Shown here: positions 12,721 to 24,250 of the stretch, in pieces | Numbering within the stretch: the first letter of the stretch is position 1 | Layout: every line of letters starts with the position of its first letter | Assembly: GCA_958496175.1 (NCBI GenBank) | Contig: OY292275.1 | Coordinates: forward strand, 4,154,001-4,218,000 | DNA length: 64,000 bases | From: Sisyra terminalis | Lineage: Eukaryota; Arthropoda; Insecta; Neuroptera; Sisyridae | Direction: 5' to 3' | Notes under the pieces: model-generated | Seen by the model: only the letters and a program-made list of their open reading frames with translations | The model's database searches: none | Told to the model about the DNA's origin: nothing | Position numbers and translations under genes: made by a program

Positions 12721-14620
12721 ACTTTCGAATATATCTTGTAAATATTTCCTGAAAATTTAAAATATACATGAAATTGTAAACAATCATCCCCCAAATTATA
12801 ATGCTTGCCAATGTTTTTAGCAGGGGAGAATTGGAAATTTTTTGACTAAGTATTGTAAGGGATAATATCTTGTCAATAAGTAGCACAAAAGAAATCGAAT
12901 TTTTAAACAAAAAAAATATTAATCCAAAAGAAAAACAGAGAGAACCAACCATTAGGGATTTATTTGAAATTTCCTAAAATGCTCAAGAATTTACTAAGGG
13001 ATGATTCAAAAAATTTCCACAAATGTATTCACGGGGAATTAAAATAAGTCTATAACAAAAAAGTTTTCGTCCGAAAAATCCAAAAAAAAAATACATACAA
13101 TTGATCACATCAGTAGTTATTTTGAAATTTCCACTAAAGGGTTGTTTTTTATGGCGGTGATCGATAGGAAAACTTTCATCAAATATATCAAGCCAATAAT
13201 TTTTGGAACAAATAAGAGAAGATATTAGAAAATTGATGTCATAAAATCGAAAAATGTTCACTAAATTTTCAATAATCATCCCTAACTTATAAGCAACTGA
13301 AAAAAATTCCACCCAAAAAAATTGTTTACTCTCAGGGTTGTGTTTAAGACGACGATCGAAAGGGAAACTTCCTGCAAATAAACCGAGGCAAAAATTCGCC
13401 AAACAAATTAAAGAAAAAAGAATGAAATTGTTTAATTAATTAATATTAAAGATGCAACAATCGATCAGAAACTTTTCTGCTTAGTAACTTTATTTTCTAA
13501 CGATTGTTTGAAAAAATTTCTTCTTTTTAATATAAGGGATAATGATTCGTAAGCGACCCCAACAAACCAATTTTGACATAATTTATCGCTCAAAACAGGG
13601 GTGAATAAATCATTACAACTTTTCCAAAATTTTTTTAACACTTAAAGGTTATTTTTTGCAGAAACTATTGAAAGGGAAGTTTTCTTCGAGAATGTCTGCA
13701 AATATTTCACGAACCAAACGAATGATAATACGAAAAAATTGAAAAACCCACTTTAAATTTTATGTAATAACCATCGATTTCTAATGCATAGCAATTTTAT
13801 TGCATCGGGATTGTTAAGCAAATTTTCAAAGAATTGATGTCAAGGATAATGCCTCGTTGGTATATAGCAAAAAAAATAAAAATTTTAACAAAAAAGATTT
13901 TTGGGAAATTCTTTAAAATATAAGGATAATTTTTACGCTTCGGAGTACAGATCGAAAGAAAACCTTTCCCCAATCATACTGTAAAAAAAATATGAAAAAA
14001 AATGAGAACAGAGGGTTGAATTTGGCCCTTAAATTTCCTGCAATCTTCCGAAAGGCATAAATTGACATTAAATAGGGGATGGTTTTCGAACCATCAGAAC
14101 TATCGAATTATTGTTCATCATAACGATTAAAACTTTGTTGTTTTTCCTTTAATTTTTTTTTTATTATGTATATATTTTTATTTATTTATATTTTATTTAT
14201 TATTTTTAGTTATTTTTATAAAAAAAAAATATTATTGAAGTTTCTAAAATGAAACCAAAAATATTTTCCTTAAATAAAACTGAACAATACATCAGAGATA
14301 TCTGAGCAAAAATCAACTTTAAGGGTTGTTTTTTTAATTGTCCGAAAAGGAAAATTTATTCTCGAAACAATTAAAAAAAAAAGAGCTTAATTTTTCAGTC
14401 AAATACGCAACTTTGTGTTATAATTTCACAACAATTTTTTTTTATTTTGAGGGAATAACAGACCGATAGACGGATAAACTTTAAAGATATAATTATCTTA
14501 TCATTTTTTAAATTTTCCCCAACGAAATCACTGTACAGAAACTTCAAAAGTTTTGAGGAGCTTTTATACTTTATATGTTCAATTAAGTTGACAATTTCAC
14601 CATTCAATGCAATCGGTAGA
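12721..14620. repeat. Degenerate tandem repeat array (AAGGGTTGTTT module)
   Basis: A module recurs about every 200-400 bp: AAGGGTTGTTTT, then GGCG/ACGA, then GATCGAAAGGGAAACTTTC. Copies are near 13137-13180, 13335-13380, 13645-13690, 13935-13965 and 14320-14360. Spacer phrases such as TTTTCAATAATCATCCCTAA also recur. Copies are strongly diverged. Open frames across the array contain only repeat-derived sequence, so no gene is called. Confidence 0.55.
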
Positions 14621-15730
14621 GCTTTAAATTTTCCCTAGTCAGAGGTAATATCTATATACAAACATCGCAATACGGACAATCAAAGTTTTATGTATTTCCT
14701 CCTGCAATCATCTGCAAGCCAACCACCCGTTCAACCCCTAAAAATTTCCAATCAAAATCTGTTGCAACCAGCATTTCAATAAACGTCAGTCACTTCAAAT
14801 CATCATCCACTCATCCATTCCCATCCCTCAGCACTGGAAAAAAAATCAATCTCCAGAAAATTTTCCGATAAGCAAAGACACTTAATTATCAAACCCCACG
14901 CTTCCACGTCGATCCTCAAATCAGATTTTTTGCCCTATTTTTTAAAAAAAAAATCAAAACCAAAGAAAACCTTTTCGACGGTTATTACTCTCGATCCTTG
15001 TTTGATACACTCGGAAAAAGCAGAACAAACGATTTTTATCTTTCCCCATTTTTCCTGTCAGTGCCTCTGTGTTGTTTGGCGTAAAGTGAACGAAAAAAAA
15101 AATGTTAAATGATCTCTTTTTTTTGCGCCCTTCCTTCTCTTCTTTCAACCATTACTCTTTCGATGGCTGCTTATAGTAAACTTATCGTATTTTTATTGGT
15201 CAAAGGAATTTATAAATTTCTTATTCAATTCGAGATATTGTGGAGATAGCGCCATAAACCTCCGCGCGACCCGCCATAAACCTCATCCCTCAACCCCGTA
15301 CAAAAGGAATGGAATGAAATGAAATGAAAGAAGAAAAAAAAAGAAGATGTGCTGTTGTGATGTTAACGGAAACAGGAAAAAAGTAATGTTTACTATTCTC
15401 TTGATAGATATATCAAATGTATGATATGAAAAGCAGTTGAAGGAAAAACCTTCAGCGTAAAACTAACACAAAAGCCGTAGCTCTCCTCTTCTCCTGTGTG
15501 TGGCCTTTGTATTATTTTTTTTTGTGTTATCTTTGCAGAATGATATCGATTATGATATCACATAGTGCCGGAATGTAGACAAGTGCACTAAAGCCGAAAC
15601 CAAAGAATTGGAAATTTTCTTGCATTGCAAAATGATAGGCTTTAAAGATAAGATACGTTTCAGTATCTACTTTAATTCAAATTTAAAATTGTTAAATATC
15701 AATGTAAATATTAAAATATTAATTATTTAA
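14621..15730. other. Intergenic spacer inside the degenerate array region
   Basis: Higher-GC, apparently unique sequence separates the minus-oriented modules from the Helitron piece. No reading frame, RNA gene or promoter could be supported. Confidence 0.4.
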
Positions 15731-15731
15731 A

Positions 15732-16177
15732 TCTATACTAATATATAAAATTCTTGCGTCTGTCTGTACATTTCGATTTTGAGCCCAATTTTAGGGTAAC
15801 TATTTGTTTCAAGAGGCCCTTATTGCGAATTTAACATTTTTAGAATTTTTGTCTGTCTGTCTGTCTGTGTGTCCCGATTTAACTAAAGAACGGAACAACC
15901 GAACTTAATGAAATTTGGTATTAAAATACAACACAATTTCCCACAGACTATAGGCTACTTATCATTCCAAAAAAAAATTTAAGGGAAGGTATTCCCTAGG
16001 GATGAAAACAGAATTTTTTACACTAGACAGGTGAGTTATATATCATTGGAAAGGTAATTTAAAGTTAGAAAATAAAATGTAAAAATATTTTTAGTTGAAC
16101 TGATAAAAAGCACAGAAAATTCAATTTAAATTTTAAAAAATTGCCTCTTTGAAATATAAATCTTTATATATGTATAT
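15732..16177 (+). mobile_element. Helitron 5' portion
   Basis: Starts TCTATACTAATATATAAA after a host A (15731), the typical Helitron 5' terminus. A GTCTGTCTGTCTGTCTGT run and the phrase TTAACTAAAGAACGGAACAA follow. The same sequence runs from 60913 to about 61350, and in reverse orientation at 43870-44184. The copy stops where a foldback-like end begins near 16178. No 3' CTAG end is seen, so it is truncated. Confidence 0.75.
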
Positions 16178-16270
16178 TAGAGTGAATTTTTTTTTGACTT
16201 TTTGACGTTTTTTGGTCCCATCGTGAAATTTTGTTGGAAATACAAAAAAAAAAAAAAAAAAAATTATAAA
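16178..16270. mobile_element. End fragment of TAGGGTGATTTT-type foldback
   Basis: TAGAGTGAATTTTTTTTTGA, then TGGTCCCATCGTGAAATTTTG, matches the first 80 or so bases of the foldbacks at 37198, 41243 and 61605. It breaks off into an A-run and a short (TTATAAA)n repeat. It sits directly at the broken end of a Helitron copy. Confidence 0.65.
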
Positions 16271-17350
16271 TTATAAATTATAAATTTTTATTAAAAATAT
16301 TTGAAGGAAGTTTTCATTTCGGTCGTTGCCAGAAACAACCCTTAAACACCTGTAACAACACAGAAAACAACCCTTCGATTGGACGAATTTTGGTAAAAAA
16401 TCACTAACGGTTAGTTCATTATTTTTTGAGCGAAAAAAAAGCTCCAAGTTCGATTTATTTTAAAGTTTCTATCCTTGATTTTAGTCAATTCATTTTTTTT
16501 CAAATCAACCCTTATTTAAGAACAATGCTTAGCACTCTATTTGAAGAAGTTTGTTGTAATTTTAATGCTGATTTTTCAATTTCTACCATAATTATTAAAT
16601 ATTAGTAGGACTTAGCCGGAAGAAGCTTATCTTAGAAATATATTCGTCAAAAAAAAAAAAAACAACCCTTGAATTTCAATGAAGTTCTGGAAAAATTAAA
16701 AATCTTATTGAGGGAAATTGTTTTCGTTTCAAATTCGATTACTTTTGGGCTGTTTACTTTAAAAAGCATCATTTCTAATATGTATTTGCTTACATTTTTT
16801 AAAACAACCCTTATTAACACACATCGAAAGTATTTAATCATCTGAGATTAAAATTTTATTTCTTAAATGCAAAAATGTGATATTAAGTAATGGTTGAAAA
16901 AAAGCTTAAAAGCTCAATGATTTCTTTTAATGGTTTTTTTTGGAAATAAATTTTCAGTATTGTTTTACGAAAAAATGATTAAATTTTAACTGTTACTTTT
17001 ATGCAGTTAATCGAAGATTTAACAATGAAAAAATTTTCGAAAATCATCCCTTATTTTATATAATTCTTGGCCATATGAAGATTGTTGAATTCTAGACCTT
17101 TGTATTATCTTTGATTGTAAATCATTAGCGTTTACCTTCATTGTTATACAAGAATACAAATTGAAAATTATTGTTGAGAATTTTTCCGTTAATCTTATGG
17201 ATATTTTCTCAAATATTTTTGAACACTTTTCTCCTGGGGGGGAAAGTTATTTAAAAACCACGACATGTTATTATGGAACTGACATGTTCACAAAGAATTT
17301 TTCACACGTACAATGCTTGGAGGGTTGAACAAATTTTCGAGGATATTTTT
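16271..17350. repeat. Inverted part of the AAGGGTTGTTT degenerate array
   Basis: GAAGGAAGTTTTCATTTCGG followed by ...AAACAACCCTTAAA at 16308-16345 is the reverse complement of the module at 13137-13180. Further CAACCCTT motifs occur at 16370, 16505, 16663 and 16803. A plus-orientation spacer phrase (AAAATCATCCCTTATTTTATA) appears near 17040. Together with 12721-14620 this looks like a very old foldback with tandem arms. Confidence 0.45.
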
Positions 17351-19611
17351 TTCCTTAAATGAAGATAACGATGTCGGCAATATATAGCCACAAGTTGCAC
17401 CCTTCACAACTACCCTCATAAGTAAACTACAGATGAACTAATACGCGCATGAACGAGCTTACCTACCCCCATTGAGCCCATATTTTTTTTTCGACTCTAC
17501 ACACTGCAAAAAGGATATTATCCGATCGAATGGAGTGAGGGTGGTTGGGGTTGGGGGTGGTGTGGGAAACGCGCGATTTTCCTGTTGCAAACACGAGGCG
17601 GCGAAGATCTATCGGAGAAAAAAGAGACGACATCGCGGGATAAACGCCTGTCGACTAAGTAAATGAGTGAGGGTGAGGATTGAGACGGAATCGCTAAGGG
17701 GATGAATGCCAGAGTCCCTCAATAAATCACACTCGAGAGCAAACATGCAATTTATCTTTTGCAATTTTAAATGGACGTTCTTTGAATGCCAGAAGCGATT
17801 CTTTTATCATCTTCCAACCAAAACCAAAACGAGGGATGCAATCCAAAAAAAAAAACAGAAGAAGTCTTCGTCTGTTTTGAATTGCACAACCACCATCCCG
17901 ATTTTTCCAATGATTTTCCTTGAAAAAATTTCAAATTAGCCCAACAATGGGAACGCAACCAAGCATATTGTTGTCACGCCAAAGATTATATAGTTATAAT
18001 TCGTGCGTCACAAACGTCACGAGCACACATCCCAACGAAAAACTCACCCCCCATACATTTCATTAATCTTTCCAAACAAATTTAATGATAAAGTTGTGCC
18101 AATTAGTTCATCCCCATGCGTTCAACCCCAAAAAAGGTGCCAACAATATCATAATTTTCAGCAAGTTTCTAGTTTTGTAATTCAAACCCAACCCCGTCGT
18201 AATATGGTTCTTACAAAAACAAAAATCCCTAAGCCTCCCCCTTTTCGTTTCACACTGAAACTAGTGGTAACATTCTAATGGAACTTTATGGAAAATGGTA
18301 GGCAAACGACTTGCCATAGGCAACGATTACAAAAGCCACGTATGCACAAAGTTTGCTGTGGAACGGGGGGTTGGTTGGGGTAAACCGAATGAATTTTCCA
18401 CCTTCGAACAATGAATGAAACAAAAGCTTTCCGCCTGTTGCGGGGTGGAAATGTTACGAACGATCGGCCAATTGTTGATAGCAGCAGGTCCTGCTATTGT
18501 CGCCTGATAATAAAGGGATGATTAATAGAATCGCCTCACTTGCCATAGTTCACCCACTCCCCCTATTACGCCAGTACATTGTATTCTTCACGCAGAACAC
18601 AACCACCCCTTTCGGTGGTTGCGATGGCAAATGTCCACCCTTAAGCCAAACTGTTCCTGATATTATTTCTACGTCACCTATTCGTATAGTGCCTCGTGCG
18701 TATGTTTTGCACACCAGTGCGACAGAGAGAGGTATAGGGATGAATTTGGTGCGCATCTTGAATGGTCGGTCGTCTGGTAAGGAACGGCAAATGGGAAACG
18801 GGAATGGTGGTAGTCAGTGGCCCTTTATTATATTTGGAGGCCTCGAATTGCCACTAGAATTAATTTTAGAGTCCTGGAAATATAATGTAATTATATTACT
18901 TATATATTGTTTAATATAACGTATTTGGATTCGATGGTGCTGCGTGTCGTTAGAACAACAAAAGGGCGGCAAAATTAAAATTAATTTTCGTAAACAAATA
19001 CGACCCTCTTTTTAAAGAGCTGCATGAGCCAAATTAATTGCTCCTTTTTTTTTTTTGGTTTGAATCAACAAATGACTTCCTAGTTTTTTTTTTTCTTAAA
19101 ATTTCTAATCCTTTTCAAATAATTAAAATAATTTGGACTTCCTCTAAGGTTCATGCATTTTTTTTGAAATTGATTTAGATGTGTGACGTCAACAACCAAA
19201 ATATTGAAGCACAAAGGTGGTGGATTAAAAAAAATAATTGTATGTTAATAAGGATTTAAGGAATGGTTTAATTATGCCAGGAAAAGTTTTAAATTGCATC
19301 CTCGATTTCTTTTTTTTTTTTGAATTTTCCACCGAAACCTTAACTTTAATACGGTTTTTTTTGTTGAGTATCGGTCGAAAGTAAACAATAACACGTTTAT
19401 TCGTGAGGGGTTGAAATAATTTATCGATTGGTGTAAATTCATGGCATCCATAATATTCCATTTAAGTTTCAAAAGGAGTAAGTCACTAAATAGAAAATAT
19501 TTTTATGCAAAAACATGAGGAAAATTCAATCAACAATATTTTCATGATATGTTGCAAAAAAGCAACTCTTAAAATTTTTTTTTGCACTTACTTAAAAATA
19601 TTTCTTTTTGA
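17351..19611. other. Intergenic, partly higher-GC unique sequence
   Basis: The 17.4-18.9 kb part is the least AT-biased sequence nearby and seems single-copy. Frames of 90-140 codons (for example 18497-18919) lack domains, do not start well and overlap frames on the other strand. No gene is called. From 19000 to 19611 the sequence is A/T-run rich and unremarkable. Confidence 0.4.
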
Positions 19612-20735
19612 ATGATTTCTTCTTGGCACTTGGATGGTCGATTTCGTCCCGTCAACAGGCTTTGTTTTCGGAAAAATTTGCACAGCATGTACGGAGGGAC
19701 GTAAATTTTCGATTGGCATCGTAAAATTTTTTTTTGCAATTTGACGATTTTCGTGGAAAATCAACGATGGTTAACCCACGGTTTTTTTTGGCCAAAAATG
19801 TTTTGGTTTCGAATTCGATAAAGCTCGAAATATTATCGTTCTAAACATTGTTACGAACCCTAAACTGCCTTTAGTTCGAAAATCACCCTTATATAACGAT
19901 GTTACATGCGATTGAAGTTTAGATGGTTTTTATGATTTCTTCTGCCACTTTGACGGTCGATTTCATCCCTTAAACGTGGTTTGTTTGGGAAAAAATTTGC
20001 ACAGCATGCCCAGACGGACGTATACTTTCGATTGGCATCGTAAAAAAAAATAAAAAAATTTGACGATTTTCGTGAAAAATCAACGATGGTTACCCCACGG
20101 TTTTTTTTGGCCAAAAATGTTTTTGTATCGAATTCGAAAAAGGTCGAAATATTATCGTTCTAAAAATTGTTACGAACTCGAAACTGCCTTTGGTTCGAAA
20201 ATCATCCCTTATATAACGATGTTACAAGCGATTGAAATTTGAATGGTTTTCTATGATTTCTTCTGCCACTTTGATGGTCGATTTCATCCCTTAAACGTGG
20301 TTTGTTTGGGAAAAAATTTGCACGGCATGTACAGATGACCTTATTCATTCGATTGGCACCCTAGAAAAAAAATAAAAAAATTTGACGATTTTCGTGAAAA
20401 ATCAACGATGGTTAACCCATGGTTTTTTTTTGGCAAAAAAGCTTTTTGATTCGAATTCGAAAAAGCTCGAAAAACAATCGTTCTATACATTGTTACGAAC
20501 CCGAAATTGTCTTTGGTTCGAAAATTTTCCCTTATATAACAATGCCTTTAGCGATTTACATTTTTACTGATTGGTGATTTCTTTTTAGCACTTTAATGGT
20601 CGATTTCGACCCTTAAACAGGCATCGTTTTCGGAAAAATTTGCTCAGCATGTACGGAGGGACGTATATTTTTGATTGGCATCGTAAAAAAATGTTTGCAA
20701 TTTGAAGTTTTTCGTGGAAAACCAACGAAGATTAA
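19612..20735 (+). repeat. Left-arm 320-bp tandem array
   Basis: Four head-to-tail copies begin near 19612, 19934, 20255 and 20570. Each starts GATTTCTTCTNNCACTTNNATGG. Shared parts are AAAAATTTGCACAGCATGTAC, TCGATTGGCATCGTAAAA, GACGATTTTCGTGGAAAATC, GGCCAAAAATGTTTT, and TACGAACCCGAAACTGCC, then CCCTTATATAACGATG. Copies 2 and 3 are closest to each other. There is no coding capacity beyond short chance frames. Confidence 0.85.
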
Positions 20736-20890
20736 CGATTAAGTTAACGATCTTAAAACCTTTAAAAGTTTGGCAATCATTTAATCATCTATGAAATTGG
20801 GTTGCGGTTTAAGGTTCCTTGTTTACAACTTAATATAAATTGGACGTATGATTTGTTTTATTAATTTAAATCAATTTTATTTTTTTACAG

Positions 20891-21248
20891 ATTCGTCTTG
20901 CCTAGAATTTGAGGACAAAAGCACTTTGTTTGGGGTTGAGGAAAGTATCATCCGTTTGGGAGATCACTGTTTAGTAAGTGCTATTGTTGTTGCAACTTGT
21001 AAATATTGTTCTAATTGAGTTTTTCACTCTAAAGGAAACTGACCGAACACATTAGAGAGGTTTTCAATGGATCTGAATTGTTCATCATTTCCAAATGGAC
21101 GTTTGAAGAATGGATGGGGATCGTCCGAGAATCTTCAATTAAATTCCTCAAGGACATCATTTCCACAATTGGTAGCTACCGCGAAGAATACGAAAGGATT
21201 TACTACAACAATCAGTGGTGTAAATTGTGTTTCAATATAAATCAGTGA
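20891..21248 (+). pseudogene. Unrecognised two-exon gene fragment, left arm
   Basis: A polypyrimidine tract and TTTTTTACAG precede a stretch open for 27 codons (20891-20973, starting SSCLEFEDKSTLFGVEESII). It ends at a good donor, GTAAGTG. A 61-bp intron-like segment ends CTCTAAAG at 21034. A 70-codon frame follows from 21036 (KLTEHIREVFNGSELF, FEEWMGIVRESSIKFLKDII, then EEYERIYYNN) to TGA at 21246-21248. The two parts are out of phase by one base across the proposed intron, so this is either decayed or spliced differently. The protein is not recognised. No upstream exon with an ATG was found. The mirrored copy is at 29142-29466. Confidence 0.55.
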
Positions 21249-21699
21249 ACATGAAGTGATTAAAGTGGTTCAAGTGATAAATAATCAAACTATCCGAATA
21301 ATCAAACCCTTTTTATTAACTTAATACTTTCTATAAGATTGTAACAATTGATACTTTTACATAATTACTGTAAACAATTGTAAAAATGCCAAAAACTCTT
21401 ATTGTTTTATTGTATATATTTAATTGATATTAAACATTAATAAATTTATTTTAATAGATTACATTGTTTCAATTCGATTTACCGCACCCATCCTCTTGAT
21501 TTTTATATTTCAGATTTTTTTTTACAGTAAGATTACGTATAAGAGTTAAATTAATAATAAGGTAGGTATGATAAAATTTATAAGTTAGGTAAGTAAGGTA
21601 CAATGTGTTTCGATAGATTATCGAATAATACGATAAAAGTCAAAATCGAAAAATATCTTTACTCTTCGATGGAGCAGCTATGGTTTGAATATGGTCGGG
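21249..21699. other. Arm spacer downstream of the gene fragment
   Basis: AT-rich sequence, mirrored at about 28700-29110. It contains several AATAAA-like stretches that could serve as a poly(A) region for the fragment. No other feature is seen. Confidence 0.45.
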
Positions 21700-22990
21700 A
21701 AATTCTAATTATTTCGATCGAAAAAATATTTCAATTTTCTACAAATCTCATAAGAATTGTTTAAATATGAGTTTTAACGTCATTTACATATATCATGTGA
21801 TAGCCGCATCGCTAAGGTCGCCGCCACTACCGGAGCTGAGGTCCCTGGTTCGAATCCCGAAGGAAAGGGGTAAGTGTTTTTTCTTAAATATATTAATTGA
21901 TTTCTATTCCTTACAGCTTATCACATCACTAATTAACATTAATAATTGTTTCCAGACATTGCATCATCGAAATATTCGATCGAACAGTTCCAACCTTTCG
22001 GGGTTGGAAATGATCGATCGATCGATGATGTCAATATATTTTTCATTTTATTTTTGCTCATTGATTTTGTGACGTCACTCAATTTCATATATATGACGTC
22101 ATACAGACGTCGCCTTCCAATGAAATCTCCCAATGACGTCATTCCCGAAAAAATCGAAAAATGAGCGAATTTTCGATTTTAGGGAAATAGGATTCTGGGA
22201 ATGGCTTAGTTACGTCACGGGAGGCATGAAAAACATATCCTATAGTCAATATTTTTTATTTTTTTTTCCAAAAATTTTTCGGGCGAAAATCTGAAACATC
22301 CCAAAAATCAACCAAATCTGGTGATTTTTTTCACTTTTTTCAACTTTAACGCCGTTTCTAGCGAAAACTATCGATCGTAGGTTAACGATAGTAGGCTCAT
22401 TCGATAGCGCTTAAATGACTCTATTGATGGTGTAAATTTGATCCCTGAAAACCTTAAGGTAAAAAAATTTTTTTTTATCTTTTCAGAAATTTAAAATCGT
22501 CGATGAAATGGTCGACGATTTTATGAATTTTTTTTCGAATTTTTTTTTCTCGATAAAATTCACACCACAGATGCCTAACGTTACGATTGAAACGAATAAC
22601 GACAAACATTATCACTTTTCGATAGTCTTAATGGAATTTTTCGATTTAACATATTTACATATTATGAATGCAATGCAATTGTAAATTGTTTTCTTGAAAA
22701 AAAGTATCAAGGACCTAAAAATTTTCCAATGTGGTTCCTCAACTTTTCCAAACGTAACATGAAGAAGCAATGGTTCAAATTTATCCGGAAAATTCCACGA
22801 AAATCGGTCGATTGTAGAAAATTAATGTTAATCAATTTGATATTGCAGAATTATATATTATTATTCAAGATAATGCTATTCAAATACAAATTTGTTTTAT
22901 TCGAAAAAAAGGGTGAAGGACTATAAAATGTTGCAATGTGTTAAGTCAAATTTTCCGGGATTAACATGGAGTAGCTATTGTTAAAATATT
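21700..22990 (+). repeat. 1.25-kb unit A (left arm, outer variant)
   Basis: Landmark ATGAGTTTTAACG at 21767. A tRNA-like module follows at 21790-21862, then an intron-like GTAAGTG...TTACAG at 21870-21916. A (GATC)-rich stretch with CCTTTCGGGGTTG comes next. TGACGTCA occurs at 22070, 22094 and 22134, and TTACGTCAC at about 22210. A hairpin built on ACTATCG...CGATAGT lies near 22367. The tRNA-like part differs from that of units B-D, so this is a distinct outer variant. Its mirror is unit A' near 27361-28690. Confidence 0.8.
21790..21862 (+). other. tRNA-like module, unit A
   Basis: TAGCCGCATCGCTAAGG resembles an A box. GGTTCGAATCC at 21847-21857 matches the pol III B box. Spacing is about 46 bp, which is within the normal range. 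A full cloverleaf is not convincing, so this is a tRNA-derived or pol III promoter-like segment and not a tRNA gene. Confidence 0.5.
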
Positions 22991-24250
22991 TTTGAAAAAT
23001 TCTAATTCCTTCGATCGAAAAAATTTTTCAATTTTCATTCGATTGAGAAATCTTTATATATGAGTTTTAACGATCAATAAATATATTTTCCAATGGCCGA
23101 ATCGATAAGCGCACGGATAATATTCAAACGGAAAGACGACGGATCGGACCCCCAATAAGGTAAAAGATTTTTATATTTCTAATAATAAAATTCTAATAAA
23201 TTTCCATTCGTTACAGCGTAAATTATCACTTTCGATCGTTAATAATTACCTTAACGTTAGTTTCAGCCGAATAATTCGATCATCACTTTCAATCTTTCGG
23301 GGTTGAGAAGTGATCGATAGATTACGTAGATTTTTTTTTTGGTTCACACATAATATGACGTCATACATACGTCGCCATCCAATAACGTCACCCTATGACG
23401 TCATTCACGAAAAAAATCGAGAAATGAGCAAATTTTCCCTTTACGTGAAATAGGATTCTGGGAATGGCTTAGTTACGTCACGGGAGGCCTAGAAATATAT
23501 CCTATAATCAATATTTTTCATTTTTTTTTTCAAAAATTTTTCGGCCGAAATTTTGAAGAATCCCTAAAATCGGCCAAAAATGGTGATTTTTTTCACTTTT
23601 TTCAACTTTAACGCCGTTTCTAGCGAAAACTATCGGTCGTAGGCTAACGATAGTAGGCTCATTCAATAGCGCTTGAATTACTCTATCGATGGTGAAAATT
23701 AGGTCCCGGAAAACCTTAAGGAAAAAAACTTTTTATTTTAACTTTTCAGAAATTTCAAACCGTCGTAGAAATGGTGGTCGATTTTATGAATATCATTCGA
23801 TTTTTTTTTTGGCGAATTTCTCTATGAAATTCACACTGTGTGTGTCTTATGTTACGATTGAAACGAATATATAAAAACTTTTTAACTTTTCGTATCGCTT
23901 AAACGAATTTTCCGAAAATAGAAATTTACAAATTATGCGTCATAATCCAATGCAAAAGTAAATTGTTTCCATGAAAAAAGGATATAGGACCTAAAAATTT
24001 TCCAATTTGGTTCCAAACTTTTCCGAACGTAACATGATGAAGCGAAGGCTAAATTTTTCCTGGAAAATTCCACGAAAATCGTTCGTTTGTAAAATTAATT
24101 AGATATTAAAGAATTATATATTATGCAAGATAATGCTATTCAAATACAAATTTGTTTTATTGAGAAAAAGGATGAAGGACCATAAAATGTTACAATGTCT
24201 TTAGACAAATTTTCCGGGATTAACATGGAGCAGCTATGGTTAAAATATTT
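22991..24250 (+). repeat. 1.25-kb unit B (left arm)
   Basis: Landmark ATGAGTTTTAACG at 23060. The tRNA-like module is at 23093-23159 and the intron-like GTAAAAG...TTACAG at 23160-23216. TGACGTCA occurs at 23356 and 23396. The ACTATCG...CGATAGT hairpin follows near 23625. The order is the same as in units A, C and D. Confidence 0.82.
23093..23159 (+). other. tRNA-like module, unit B (Ser/Leu-like)
   Basis: TGGCCGAATCGATAAGCGC resembles the D-arm/A box of Ser or Leu tRNAs (TGGCCGAGTGGTTAAGGCG). A weaker B box, GGATCGGACCCC, follows about 45 bp on. The anticodon arm is not evident. It is immediately followed by a GTAAAAG donor-like sequence. Confidence 0.45.

Noticed and set aside
12983..13402. 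139-codon open stretch, minus strand
   Set aside because: Lies wholly within the degenerate repeat array. Its sequence tracks the repeat modules, not a protein family.
18497..18919. 140-codon open stretch, plus strand
   Set aside because: Non-ATG start, competing frames on the other strand, no domain. Explained by higher local GC.
19612..20735. CRISPR-like array
   Set aside because: Units are about 320 bp and adjoin directly with no unique spacers. This is a tandem repeat in eukaryotic DNA.
21790..21862. Functional tRNA gene
   Set aside because: A and B boxes are present, but acceptor, anticodon and T stems do not form a credible cloverleaf, and six diverged copies sit in a repeat.
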